A stretch of DNA of 33,955 bases from an uncultured Desulfovibrio sp. (GCA_947038175.1 CAMQVJ010000025.1:1-33955), one strand, 5' to 3'. Shown: positions 1-8,428, numbered from the stretch's first letter. A program made the numbers and translations. The notes: generated from the sequence alone by a model not told the origin.

Positions 1-91
1 AGGTGACTTGTTCTTGTGTATACTAATTACTAGTGAAGTGCAATAGTTAAGACCTATGCACAATCCGAAAAAATAGCAATGAGTAAAAAGT

Positions 92-143
92 GAACTTTTC
101 ATAAAAGCCTACTACAAGTTTGTAACGGCTTTATGAAAAGTTC
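92..143 (-). terminator. Hairpin terminator of the MetH-like gene
   Basis: An inverted repeat has arms of about 17 bases at 92-109 and 127-143, matching apart from one extra A in the left arm. Read on the minus strand, the hairpin is followed by a T-rich run, as expected for an intrinsic terminator 57 bases beyond the stop of the minus-strand MetH-like gene. The plus-strand side also has a short T run, so it may act in both directions. Confidence 0.7.
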
Positions 144-199
144 CCTTTTAAAATCAGAATAGTGGAATAAAATATTCGCTTTGAAAAACGATAGAATCC

Positions 200-1795
200 T
201 TAGCCCTTTGTAGGTGTTTCTGAAGAAATATTTGAGAAAGTAAAGGTACTCGCTAAATTATGTTCATGGCACCATTCTTCTGTTTCATTACATATCTTTG
301 GCTCATGTCTATCAGTGAATGCTAAGGTGTCAATAATAATAAGATGATTTGGCATGTTATATTTTTGCACGTCTTTAAGCGCCTTTTCAATCACTTGGAT
401 GCGTTCTTTTGCAGACTGTGGCATTTGTGAGCCTATAGACAAAGGCAGGATGAGAGGAGCGCCCCAAAGCTTGCTTTGAGCCGTTATTTTTTCCAGTGAA
501 TCAGCGTTGCTTGCGTCTGCGCTTATGGGATTGAGAAGAGCAGAACCTGTATACCAAGGGATTGTCGCTATCAGTGCTTCAGTACTTGAGAAATTGAGGC
601 AAAATGGTATGGAATTATAGGTGAGGAGCGTTTCTAAAAGGCTTGGTAGAAGCTTAGCTTCATCAACATTGTCAAGCACTGCGTTAACACCTAAAATATG
701 TGCACCAAGATCTACTTGGTCGCTTGCATACTCTTCGGCAAGGTCAAAATTATCTGCTTCTAATTCTGCCTTAAGACTTGCATCATTTTGGGCATTTATG
801 CGATTTCCAATAAGAACAGAAGGGAAGTCTCTACCTACGTGAACAATTTTTGAGCGGCTTGTTATGCGAGCGCCACTTGGAATGGAGCGTGCAGGAGCTG
901 TGAATTTTTCTTCATATGCCGCTAAGACTCTTTCACGAAGCATACGGATATGCTCAGGGTTTGTTCCACAGCAACCACCTAAAATAGTAGCGCCTGCTCG
1001 TGCGATAAGTTCTGTCTTTTCTGAAAAATCTTCAGGAGAAAGTCTGAAAACAGTTTCGCCGTCAATAAGCTCAGGAAGTCCTGCGTTTGGTTTTGCAAAG
1101 ACTGGCAATGTACAAGACGCTAAAATTTTCTGCACAACAGATAAAAGTTGTTCAGGGCCTGCACCACAATTGACACCTATAGCATCAACGCCAATATTCT
1201 GCATAGTGGCAGCATAAATTTCAGGGGTTGTGCCTGTTAGGTTTACTCCGCCCTCAAATGTCATGGATACAAAAACAGGTAAATCAGATTCCATACGCAC
1301 AGCAGCAATTGCAGCACGTAATTCTGCTAAATCAAATTGGGTTTCAATAAAAATAAGGTCGACTCCACCTGCAACAAGTCCACGCACTTGAGCACGAATA
1401 GCCTCGATAAATGTTTCTGGTGCAAGATCACCAAGTGGCTTTAGGAAGTGTCCAACTGGGCCAATATCCCCTGCAACGAAAAGAGGTCGGTCGAGCTTTT
1501 GGGAGAGTTCTTTTGTGACTTGTTTTGTGTTTTCTGCCATAGCTTTGTTGAAAGCGGTAGGGTCGATTGAGGAAGGTAATTTGAAAGATGTGCCACCAAA
1601 AGTCGCCGTGAGAACTATATCAGCTCCCGCTTCAATGTACGCAGTATGCACTTGTCGTACAATATCCATACGCTCCATGCAAAATTCTGCAGGATTCACA
1701 CCACTTGGTATTCCAAGGGATTGCAACATCGTGCCCATTGCGCCATCGATAAAAAGAGGACTATTGTTTTTTAGTAATGATCGTAGTGTAGTCAA
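200..1795 (-). CDS. Homocysteine S-methyltransferase / truncated MetH-like protein (no cobalamin domain)
   Basis: This protein resembles the N-terminal half of cobalamin-dependent methionine synthase. Residues 1-300 form the homocysteine-binding barrel, with DGAMGTML at 17-24 and the zinc ligands Cys210 (GVNCGAG) and Cys275/Cys276 (GGCCGT). From about residue 325 the pterin (methyltetrahydrofolate) domain begins with IGNRIN. The protein stops at 531, about where the pterin barrel should still continue (SNIS near the end resembles the family's SNVS strand). The cobalamin cap, cobalamin-binding and reactivation domains are therefore absent. The start is TTG, chosen for the AGGAG Shine-Dalgarno 8 bases upstream and because the family fold begins right after it. 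A hairpin terminator follows. The gene is divergent from rpoH. It may need a separate corrinoid protein, or be a C-terminally shortened remnant. The fold is clear; the physiological reaction is uncertain. Confidence 0.85.
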   Translation of the reverse strand: MTTLRSLLKNNSPLFIDGAMGTMLQSLGIPSGVNPAEFCMERMDIVRQVHTAYIEAGADIVLTATFGGTSFKLPSSIDPTAFNKAMAENTKQVTKELSQKLDRPLFVAGDIGPVGHFLKPLGDLAPETFIEAIRAQVRGLVAGGVDLIFIETQFDLAELRAAIAAVRMESDLPVFVSMTFEGGVNLTGTTPEIYAATMQNIGVDAIGVNCGAGPEQLLSVVQKILASCTLPVFAKPNAGLPELIDGETVFRLSPEDFSEKTELIARAGATILGGCCGTNPEHIRMLRERVLAAYEEKFTAPARSIPSGARITSRSKIVHVGRDFPSVLIGNRINAQNDASLKAELEADNFDLAEEYASDQVDLGAHILGVNAVLDNVDEAKLLPSLLETLLTYNSIPFCLNFSSTEALIATIPWYTGSALLNPISADASNADSLEKITAQSKLWGAPLILPLSIGSQMPQSAKERIQVIEKALKDVQKYNMPNHLIIIDTLAFTDRHEPKICNETEEWCHEHNLASTFTFSNISSETPTKG

Positions 1796-1904
1796 AATAT
1801 TTCTCCTAGCAAAATGCTCGTTTTGTATTTAAAATTTGGACTCAGTAGATAAAAAAACTTGAAAAGCAATTCAATACCTAATAAGATATCAAGATGAATG
1901 AAGG

Positions 1905-1918
1905 CTTACAATTGTAAG
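1905..1918. promoter_or_regulatory. 14-bp perfect palindrome in divergent promoter region
   Basis: CTTACAATTGTAAG is a perfect palindrome in the 239-base gap between the divergent MetH-like gene and rpoH. The position suits an operator for a dimeric regulator, but no other copy was found in the window and the regulator is unknown. The rest of the gap is AT-rich with no hairpin or riboswitch that could be recognised. Confidence 0.35.
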
Positions 1919-2034
1919 TATTTGTATATTATGAATTTTCCGTTTTACAGAGTAAGGTAAGGCATATTAGAAATAAAGAAAATTCGTAATATAAGTTATA
2001 TAACAAGAATTTACTTAGCTTGGAAGAGGAAAAA

Positions 2035-3507
2035 ATGTCCAAATCCCACTTAGCAAAAAAAAATAAAGACCATGAAAACATAATGGAAACAGAGCAAAAT
2101 AACATCTATGGAATTGAGCCTGTGAACACTGATATAAATGAACCCGTACAAGCCGTAGCAACAACTTCTTCAACAAAAAGAAAAAAGAAAACGGACGAGC
2201 ACCTCCTTGAATCTATAGGCACACCTGTAAAAAATCAAGTAAAAAAATCCACTAAAAAGTCTGTGCAAGACCTAGATAAGAAAAAAAACAGTGATAAAAA
2301 AACAAGCGCTAAAACAAGTAAAAATGAAAAAACATATGAACTTGAGATAGTTACTGGCGAGGAACATAAATCTTCAGAGCTTGATGCCGTTGCTGACGCT
2401 ATTTTAGCCTCTGCTGGATTTGATGCTGTCGCCGATATTGTGGGCACTGCTGATGCTGACGATACAGATGATTTTGATGAGCTTGCAGACGATGACGAAG
2501 ACAACCTTACAGATGATCTGACGGGTGATTTGGCAGGCGACTTGACGGATGATCTTAGCGATGCCTATGAAGATAAAATATATGCTTTGGACGCTTATAA
2601 TCACTCAAAAGACTTACCATTACCAGCAACAAAGCACCTTCCTTCCACGCTTATTCAGGATAATTTGCAACTCTATATCCGTGAAGTGAGTAAATTTCCC
2701 TTGCTCCAACCAGACGAAGAAGTTGAGCTGGCAAGGCGGGTTCGTGATGAAGGCGATTCCGATGCTGCGTTTCGTATTATTTCCTCTCACCTGCGTCTTG
2801 TGGTTAAAGTTGCCATGGATTTTCAACGACGTTGGATGCAAAATGTCCTTGATTTAATTCAAGAGGGTAATGTCGGACTCATGCGTGCTGTTAATAAATT
2901 TGATCCAGATAAAGGTATTAAATTTTCCTATTATGCGTCTTTTTGGATAAAAGCGTACATACTAAAATTTATTATGGATAACTGGCGCATGGTTAAGATT
3001 GGGACAACCCAAGCCCAAAGAAAGTTATTTTATAATTTAAATAAAGAAAGACAAAAACTTATGGCTCAAGGTTTTGACCCTGATGCGGCTGCGCTTTCTG
3101 AAGCTCTTGGGGTTTCCGTTGATCAAGTTGTTGAGATGCAACAACGCCTCGATACAGGTGATATGTCATTAGATTTACCAGTGAATGACGAATATGGCAG
3201 CGCCAGCAGAATAGACTTTTTGCCTGCGCTTGGCCCTGGGATTGAAGATAGCTATGCCGAGTCAGAAATGGCAGGGCTTATTCACGACGGAATATCTGGT
3301 TTACTGCCAAAACTATCCGATAAAGAAACCTTTATTTTAGAGAACCGCCTTTTAACCGATGACCCTGTGACCTTGCGTGAAATCGGGGAAAAGTATAATG
3401 TGACTCGTGAGCGCATTAGGCAACTAGAAGCGCGCCTTTTAGTAAAGCTACGTAACCACTTAGGTGAAGAGATTAAAGATTTTTCTGAATCATGGATACA
3501 GCCTTAA
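2035..3507 (+). CDS. rpoH: RNA polymerase sigma-32-type factor with long charged N-terminal extension
   Basis: A sigma-70 family factor of the heat-shock type. From about residue 210 the canonical core appears: region 1.2/2 (DNLQLYIREV, then LDLIQEGNVGLMRAVNKFD and FSYYASFWIKAYI), the RpoH-box-like QRKLFYNL at 328-335, and region 4 with a helix-turn-helix (TLREIGEKYNVTRERIRQLE). Normal RpoH is about 290 residues; this protein is 490. The extra 200 residues are Lys-rich first (roughly 45-100) and then strongly acidic, with repeated DDL/GDL units at about 155-175. Start chosen at ATG 2035 because GGAAGAGGA lies just upstream; an in-frame TTG at 2020 would include that ribosome binding site in the coding sequence. 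First gene of a likely operon with the two lipoprotein genes downstream. Expected to direct transcription of chaperone and protease genes. Confidence 0.93.
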   Translation: MSKSHLAKKNKDHENIMETEQNNIYGIEPVNTDINEPVQAVATTSSTKRKKKTDEHLLESIGTPVKNQVKKSTKKSVQDLDKKKNSDKKTSAKTSKNEKTYELEIVTGEEHKSSELDAVADAILASAGFDAVADIVGTADADDTDDFDELADDDEDNLTDDLTGDLAGDLTDDLSDAYEDKIYALDAYNHSKDLPLPATKHLPSTLIQDNLQLYIREVSKFPLLQPDEEVELARRVRDEGDSDAAFRIISSHLRLVVKVAMDFQRRWMQNVLDLIQEGNVGLMRAVNKFDPDKGIKFSYYASFWIKAYILKFIMDNWRMVKIGTTQAQRKLFYNLNKERQKLMAQGFDPDAAALSEALGVSVDQVVEMQQRLDTGDMSLDLPVNDEYGSASRIDFLPALGPGIEDSYAESEMAGLIHDGISGLLPKLSDKETFILENRLLTDDPVTLREIGEKYNVTRERIRQLEARLLVKLRNHLGEEIKDFSESWIQP

Positions 3508-3559
3508 AAATTGAACATTATAATTAGTTAAGATAATAATCTGAACTACAGGATATATT

Positions 3560-5311
3560 ATGCGCGTTTTATTAACATTGTCGTGTCTTTGTTTGTTACA
3601 AGCCTGTAACTTTGCACAAAGCTCAAGCCAAATGGTTGCTCCTCTTTTTCCCTTTGAGCAAAATATGCAAGCAGATTATAATCCATATCTTAGCTTAAAT
3701 AATAAAGTCGTTACTAAACCTGTATTTACAAAAAAGGCCGAAGAAAGCTTTATATATCTCGCCCTTGATGAAGCCATTCGGAATGATGATTATGAGAAGG
3801 TTATGGAATCAAGCGAAGCCTTACTTCGCCTATCCCTGCATTCTCAGTCCCTTGCGGGGGCTGCTTCTTGGCTTTTGTCCAATGGGCACTTGAAAGAAAC
3901 TCGTGCGCTCCTTGAAAATGCTGCTAAAAAAATGCCGAATGATTTGGATATCCATGTGATGCTTGCTGAAGCTATCCTCATACAAGATGACGATAATGAA
4001 GCAGCGATTAAAGTTCTTAAAACCTATGCTTCACAAAATCCTAAGAAATATATTGCACAAATGGAACTTGCACTCATCTACTTAAAAACCGATGATGCTC
4101 AGAATGCATATATTACCTTTGATAACTTGCCCGAATCAGAAAAAACGCCCATGGTTCTCTATTATACAGGGTTTTCATTAAGAAAACTAGGACGGCTTGA
4201 TGAGGCGGTTAAGGCACTCAAAAAAGCACTCAAGGGCATGCCCGAATTCATGGAAGTAGTTCTTGAATTAGCTCAAATCGAAGAAGAAAGAAAAAATTAT
4301 CGTGCGGCTCGTAAATATTATGAACGTGTCCTTGGCTTTGATGCCTATAATCAAGATATTCAGCTTCGCCTCGTCGGTATAGCCCTAAAAGAAGGTAACC
4401 CCGATAAGGCCTTAGAACTTGCACAAAAAAGCTCGGACTCCTTTAGTTTTACTGTGGGTGCTTCCTCTATGCTGATGGAAGAAGGACGAGCTGACCTTGT
4501 TGAAATTCTTCTTTCTAATATGGCAAAACAAGACAATCCTCCCCGTGAACTGCTTTACCTGCAAGGTGCATTGGCGTATGAAGGTTCAAAGAACTATGCT
4601 AAATCACTTGGTTTTCTCAATCAAATAACACCTCAAGATAAACATTACAAGAATAGCTTAAGCCTGCGCACACAAATTTATTTAGAGCAAGAAAAACTTC
4701 AAGAAGCAGTTAGTACACTTCAAGAAGCACAAAGAAATTTTAAAGATGACATGACCTTTGTGACCATGGAATATCAGATTTATCTGTATCAAGGCGCATA
4801 TGCGAAAGCCTTGCCTCTTTTAGAAATGTATTTGAAGACTAATCCAAAAGATTCTGATGCGGCGTTTAAATATGCCTTCGTGCACGTCAATCTTGGAATG
4901 GAAGAGAAAGCGTTTAAACTCATGGAAGACCTATTAGAAAATGATCCTGAAAACCACGAAGTACTAAACTTTATTGGATACACTTTAATAGAACGTAAGC
5001 GTGATATGAAGTATGCACTAGGATTGCTTGAAAAAGCGAATAGCATTAGCCCAGATACTGATTATATCACTGACTCCCTCGCATGGGCGTATTATCAGAT
5101 GGAAAATTATAGTCAGGCGTGGATATATATTCAAAAGGCTATTTCACTTATAAAATCAAATACATCAGAAGATCCAGCCATGTGGGATCACTATGGTGAT
5201 ATTGCCTTTTCCCTTGGTAATAGTACAGATGCAAAAACTGGCTGGGAACGCTCTATAAAAATAAAAGCTAACCCAACAGTAAAAAGCAAGTTAGAAAAGT
5301 TGACAAAATAA
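3560..5311 (+). CDS. TPR-repeat lipoprotein
   Basis: A 583-residue protein with a lipoprotein signal peptide (MRVLLTLSCLCLLQAC; lipidated Cys16) followed by many tetratricopeptide repeats through to the C-terminus. Examples are YYTGFSLRKLGRLDEAVKALKK and LNFIGYTLIERKRDMKYALG. TPR proteins are protein-protein interaction scaffolds; the lipobox places this one on the periplasmic face of an envelope membrane. It lies 52 bases after rpoH and 100 bases before a second lipoprotein gene, so co-transcription is likely. The last repeats are the most canonical (tail with NSISPDTDYITDSLAWAYY). This pattern is common in TPR lipoproteins linked to envelope assembly or polysaccharide export, but no specific partner can be named. 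Confidence 0.88.
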   Translation: MRVLLTLSCLCLLQACNFAQSSSQMVAPLFPFEQNMQADYNPYLSLNNKVVTKPVFTKKAEESFIYLALDEAIRNDDYEKVMESSEALLRLSLHSQSLAGAASWLLSNGHLKETRALLENAAKKMPNDLDIHVMLAEAILIQDDDNEAAIKVLKTYASQNPKKYIAQMELALIYLKTDDAQNAYITFDNLPESEKTPMVLYYTGFSLRKLGRLDEAVKALKKALKGMPEFMEVVLELAQIEEERKNYRAARKYYERVLGFDAYNQDIQLRLVGIALKEGNPDKALELAQKSSDSFSFTVGASSMLMEEGRADLVEILLSNMAKQDNPPRELLYLQGALAYEGSKNYAKSLGFLNQITPQDKHYKNSLSLRTQIYLEQEKLQEAVSTLQEAQRNFKDDMTFVTMEYQIYLYQGAYAKALPLLEMYLKTNPKDSDAAFKYAFVHVNLGMEEKAFKLMEDLLENDPENHEVLNFIGYTLIERKRDMKYALGLLEKANSISPDTDYITDSLAWAYYQMENYSQAWIYIQKAISLIKSNTSEDPAMWDHYGDIAFSLGNSTDAKTGWERSIKIKANPTVKSKLEKLTK

Positions 5312-5411
5312 CTAAACACTGTTTGCCTTGTTCTGGATTTGTGTGCCCTTACAAACTGATGAGCACCAAAGAAAATCAGGTAAATATTAAAGAAAAACAT
5401 GAAGAAATAAT

Positions 5412-6236
5412 ATGAACTATACTATACAAAAACAGGCTAAAATATTAAAAGTAAAATTTCATAATATCTTTTTTCTATTTCTCTTTTTCTTTTTTACAGG
5501 ATGTGCGACGTCTGATATTAAAATCCCCGTAACGCCACCCGTGAAAGCAGAAGCGGAAGCTCTTTGGGAAAAGTTTATTTTTGAAAAAAAGACAAAGAAT
5601 ATTATAAAACCATATTCATTGAGTGGTAGCCTTCGCTTTGGTTATGCGAATAGAACTCACCGAGTTACCTATATTCTCTGGGCTAATGGACAGCTACCTT
5701 TGCGTTTAGATATTCAAGCAGGAGTAGGGGCGAGTATCGCTAAAATTGAGGAAACAGAAAAAGCACTTTTAGTCTACTTCTCTCAAGAAAAAAAAGCGAT
5801 TAAAGTTAGTGGTGGCTCAAAAGTGAGCGCACTACTTGCACTCGGTATGCCAATGCCCATATCCTTTCTTGATTTGTCCTATCTATTACGAGGGAATTTT
5901 GCCCACGCCTTTGGTGGCATAAGTCTCAGTAATATTGACCTCGACGCTGGTGTAAACACCGAAGAAAAATATCTTTTTCATTTTGAAAATAAAGAGTTTT
6001 TTGGCTCTATACGGTTAAATTCCTTGGCTCTACCTGTTGAGTCAAACATCAACGATGAATGGCAAATTTTCATAGAATATGATGAAAATAATCTGCCTTA
6101 CAAAGTTGAACTGAGCTCCCTCTTCGAGGAATACAGCGCAATTCTGCTCATAAAAGAAAACAAAACTACAAGCCCCTACCCCAAAGAACAACTCAAGTTG
6201 CTTTTGCCAGAAGGCACTCCAGTTGTTTCTAATTAA
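5412..6236 (+). CDS. LolB-like outer-membrane lipoprotein
   Basis: A 274-residue protein with a very hydrophobic signal segment (residues 18-28, almost all Phe/Leu) and a lipobox FTGC, giving lipidated Cys31. The mature part starts with SGSLRFGYANRTHRVTYILW-type beta strands, then alternates short strands (LRLDIQAGVG, IAKIEETEKALLVYF). This resembles the half-barrel fold of LolB/LolA-like carriers of lipoproteins. Assignment to LolB itself is tentative; DUF4292-type lipoproteins look alike. It follows the TPR lipoprotein in the same direction, and a strong terminator lies about 140 bases downstream, so it is probably the last gene of the rpoH operon. Start at ATG 5412 with GAAGAA upstream. 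Confidence 0.75.
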   Translation: MNYTIQKQAKILKVKFHNIFFLFLFFFFTGCATSDIKIPVTPPVKAEAEALWEKFIFEKKTKNIIKPYSLSGSLRFGYANRTHRVTYILWANGQLPLRLDIQAGVGASIAKIEETEKALLVYFSQEKKAIKVSGGSKVSALLALGMPMPISFLDLSYLLRGNFAHAFGGISLSNIDLDAGVNTEEKYLFHFENKEFFGSIRLNSLALPVESNINDEWQIFIEYDENNLPYKVELSSLFEEYSAILLIKENKTTSPYPKEQLKLLLPEGTPVVSN

Positions 6237-6299
6237 AAGAGATTTTTTTTGGGGGAATGATGTTTTTAGAAAGAGCTTTTTTTGGGGGAATGATTCCCC
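6237..6299. repeat. Duplicated 24-bp segment with hairpin
   Basis: An approximately 24-base segment (AAGAG, a run of 7-8 T, then GGGGGAATGAT) occurs twice, at 6237-6261 and 6271-6294, one substitution and one indel apart. The second copy runs into a perfect 7-bp hairpin, GGGGAAT-G-ATTCCCC, at 6285-6299. It sits directly after the stop of the LolB-like gene. Confidence 0.6.
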
Positions 6300-6372
6300 A
6301 CCTTGGCTCTCTATTTGCGTATTTACTCATTCTTCGTAAACGCAAACGACCTTTGGTCGCCTCTGGTAGGCA

Positions 6373-6398
6373 AGCCCCCCATATGGGGCTTTTTTTTT
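6373..6398 (+). terminator. Rho-independent terminator of the rpoH-lipoprotein operon
   Basis: Arms AGCCCC and GGGGCT close a six-base loop and are followed by eight T residues. It is placed 137 bases after the LolB-like gene and would end the rpoH operon. Confidence 0.8.
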
Positions 6399-6475
6399 GT
6401 GAGCGTGAAACTTTTGTGAGCGTGAAACTTTTGTGAGCGTGAAACTTTTGTGAGCGTGAAACTTTTGTGAGCGTG
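6399..6475. repeat. Tandem 17-bp repeat, four copies plus a partial
   Basis: The unit GTGAGCGTGAAACTTTT is repeated four times without error (6399-6415, 6416-6432, 6433-6449, 6450-6466), followed by a partial copy of nine bases (6467-6475). It lies in the convergent gap between the rpoH operon terminator and the rpiB terminator. A short open frame across it on the minus strand only mirrors the repeat and is not believed to be a gene. Confidence 0.9.
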
Positions 6476-6507
6476 TAATTATTTTGAGGGAACGGGGTGT
6501 TAAAAAA

Positions 6508-6544
6508 GAGAGTTCTTCAAGGCATGATTCCATGAAGAACTCTC
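6508..6544 (-). terminator. rpiB terminator hairpin
   Basis: A perfect 12-bp inverted repeat (GAGAGTTCTTCA and TGAAGAACTCTC) has a 13-base loop. On the minus strand it is followed by a run of six T residues, about 30 bases past the rpiB stop codon. Confidence 0.8.
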
Positions 6545-6574
6545 TACGAATTTGTTCAGATTTTCGAAGGTGTA

Positions 6575-7003
6575 TTAATCAAAGAGTTCTATTCTTGTGA
6601 GGTGTCTTCCGCCTGCAAATTCTGTATTCAAGAAAATATCCACAAGATTGAGAGCAACACCAACGCCTGTTACTCTTTCCCCTAGGCAAAGAATATTAGC
6701 GTTATTATGTTCTCTGCAGGCTCTTGCGTGAAATTCGCATGTAGCGAGGGCTGCTCGAATTCCATGCACACGGTTTGCTGCCATGCTCATTCCGATACCT
6801 GATCCGCAAATTAAAATACCAAATGCGTCTTTATCTGTTAGCATGGTATCCGTTACATTTTTTGCACTATCGGGATAATGGCAGCTTATAGAGGCTTCTG
6901 GGCCTAAGTCGTTCACAGGGTAGCCTTGTTTCTTTAAATGCTCGACAATAGCACTTTTGAGAATAAAACCTGCATGATCAGATGCGATGATTACTTTTTT
7001 CAT
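6575..7003 (-). CDS. rpiB: Ribose-5-phosphate isomerase B
   Basis: Interconverts ribose 5-phosphate and ribulose 5-phosphate in the non-oxidative pentose phosphate pathway, in the cytoplasm. The 142-residue length is normal for RpiB. Visible family motifs are IASDHAG at 6-12, the active-site Cys66 in ILICGSGIGMSMAANR, and His99 in the CREHNNAN segment, at the same numbering as the well-studied E. coli enzyme. The start ATG has AGGAGA upstream. It is a single gene, ended by the 6508-6544 hairpin. The related LacA/LacB isomerases look similar, but the Cys-Gly-Ser-Gly motif and His99 support RpiB. Confidence 0.95.
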   Translation of the reverse strand: MKKVIIASDHAGFILKSAIVEHLKKQGYPVNDLGPEASISCHYPDSAKNVTDTMLTDKDAFGILICGSGIGMSMAANRVHGIRAALATCEFHARACREHNNANILCLGERVTGVGVALNLVDIFLNTEFAGGRHLTRIELFD

Positions 7004-7131
7004 ATATTTCTCCTGGAATTTTTAAACACTCTTTGTCCGTTCACATGGAATATTGACTTGGTTTATTCGATGCTTTTGAGTTCAAATATTTGTAAACCAT
7101 AGGAACTAAAGTGTTTTTTAAGGAAAGGGGG

Positions 7132-7180
7132 TGTGGGGGAAAACCTCGTTTTTTTCAAAAAAACGTGGTTTTCCCCCACA
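7132..7180 (-). terminator. Very long terminator hairpin after ddh
   Basis: Two 24-base arms with a single internal mismatch close a one-base loop at 7156. The stem combines a G5/C5 clamp at the base with long A/T runs near the loop. It begins 15 bases after the ddh stop codon on the minus strand. The run of seven T lies in the stem rather than after it, so it could also stabilise the mRNA 3' end. Confidence 0.7.
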
Positions 7181-7194
7181 AAAACAAAAGATTC

Positions 7195-8193
7195 TTACAA
7201 AAGATTTTTACGTAGTTCTTCGCCTGATAGAGGTGATAGATAGGCTGGTGGGATATCGAATACGGTGAATGCGCCTGTTGCGCCGTGTTTGCGTAGTCTT
7301 TGGTTGGCTCGTGCGTAAGCAACAAGAACGGAGGCTGTGAATTCTGGGTTTGAACCTAGTTTGAGTGAGTATTCGATGAGATGGTTTGTTTCTTGGTTCA
7401 CGCCTGTTTTGCCTGTTCTCATGACAAAACCACCGTGTGCTATTGCGCTGTGGTTTTTGTTGAGTTCATCTTGAGAGATGAAGTGTACGGTGGTGTTGTA
7501 GTCTGCAAAATAGTTAGGCATATTAATAATTTCTGCTTCTATTTTCTTGGTGTCGGCACCGTCTTTTGCAACCACGAAGCATTCTCTTGTGTGTTTTTCT
7601 CTTGTGCTGAGAACGGGATCTTTTCCGTCACGTACGGCTTGTAGTGCTTCTTCAACAGGGATTGTGTACTGTTTTCCGTCGGCAACGCCTTCGATGCGTC
7701 TAATGGCATCGGAATGGCCTTGGCTTACGCCTTTGCCCCAAAATGTATAGTCTTTTCCTTGTGGGAGTATGCAACCTGCATAGAGGCGATTGAGGGAGAA
7801 CATGCCTGGGTCCCAACCTACAGAGATAAGGGCGACTTTGTTGCTCTTTTTGGCGGCTTCGTTCACTTTTGCATAATAGTCTGGAATGGCTGCATGGGTG
7901 TCAAAGCTGTCCACGATATTGAAATATTGTGCTAAGTCAGGGCCTTGCTTTGGTAAGTCTGTGGCACTGCCACCGCAAAGAATAAGGACATCGATATCAT
8001 TTTGCATGGTAAGGAGTTTATCCATGTCATATACGGGCGCATTAGTTTCTGGTTTGACGCTGGCAGGATCTCGACGAGTAAAAATACCAACAAGAGTCAT
8101 GTCGGCGTTTTGTTTGATGGAAAGCTCTGCTCCACGTCCAAGGTTTCCGTAGCCTAGAATGCCTACACGGATGATGTTTTCAGTTGTGCTCAT
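7195..8193 (-). CDS. ddh: meso-Diaminopimelate D-dehydrogenase
   Basis: NADPH-dependent amination of L-2-amino-6-oxopimelate to meso-diaminopimelate, the one-step dehydrogenase branch of lysine and peptidoglycan precursor synthesis. The protein is 332 residues (family about 325). It has the N-terminal dinucleotide motif GILGYGNLGRG, then the characteristic stretches NIVDSFDTHAAIPDYY and VGWDPGMFSLNR and the WGKGVSQGHSDAIRRI substrate-domain motif. Start placed at the ATG preceded by GGAG at the right spacing (8193); a TTG four codons upstream would include the ribosome binding site. No neighbouring lysine genes are present, so it stands alone. An upstream gap of 235 bases holds its promoter, which was not resolved. 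Confidence 0.95.
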   Translation of the reverse strand: MSTTENIIRVGILGYGNLGRGAELSIKQNADMTLVGIFTRRDPASVKPETNAPVYDMDKLLTMQNDIDVLILCGGSATDLPKQGPDLAQYFNIVDSFDTHAAIPDYYAKVNEAAKKSNKVALISVGWDPGMFSLNRLYAGCILPQGKDYTFWGKGVSQGHSDAIRRIEGVADGKQYTIPVEEALQAVRDGKDPVLSTREKHTRECFVVAKDGADTKKIEAEIINMPNYFADYNTTVHFISQDELNKNHSAIAHGGFVMRTGKTGVNQETNHLIEYSLKLGSNPEFTASVLVAYARANQRLRKHGATGAFTVFDIPPAYLSPLSGEELRKNLL

Positions 8194-8340
8194 GTGATGC
8201 TCCAAAATATTTGAGTTGAATGTGAAAATTGTTAGTTTAATATGAACGAATATCTGTGAAATGTGGAAAGTTTATTGTGTGAACTTGTGGACATGACCTA
8301 AGTAATGCGTTTTGATAATTGTATTATCAAGAATAAAGAT

Positions 8341-8369
8341 GGGAGAAAGCTTTTTTAAAGTTTTCTCCC
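8341..8369. terminator. Hairpin after the FAD/Fe-S oxidoreductase gene
   Basis: GGGAGAAA and TTTCTCCC pair with an inner CTTT/AAAG extension and a three-base loop. It lies about 60 bases past the stop of the minus-strand oxidoreductase gene. No clear T run follows on the minus strand, so its role as terminator is likely but not certain. A second small A/T hairpin (TTGATAA...TTATCAA) lies at about 8312-8331. Confidence 0.5.
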
Positions 8370-8428
8370 AAAAAAGTAATTCTATAGAAATCTCAATCTG
8401 TTTAGAGGAGATTATTATATTTCAGACT

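Noticed and set aside
2235..2504. 89-codon minus-strand frame rich in Ser
   Set aside because: Antisense shadow of the Lys/Asp-rich rpoH extension; no independent support.
6327..6533. 68-codon minus-strand frame with repeated KFHAHK-like units
   Set aside because: The repeat in the protein only mirrors the 17-bp DNA minisatellite; no ribosome binding site and the frame crosses two terminators.
7886..8152. 88-codon plus-strand frame inside ddh
   Set aside because: Antisense shadow of a well-supported gene, no ribosome binding site.
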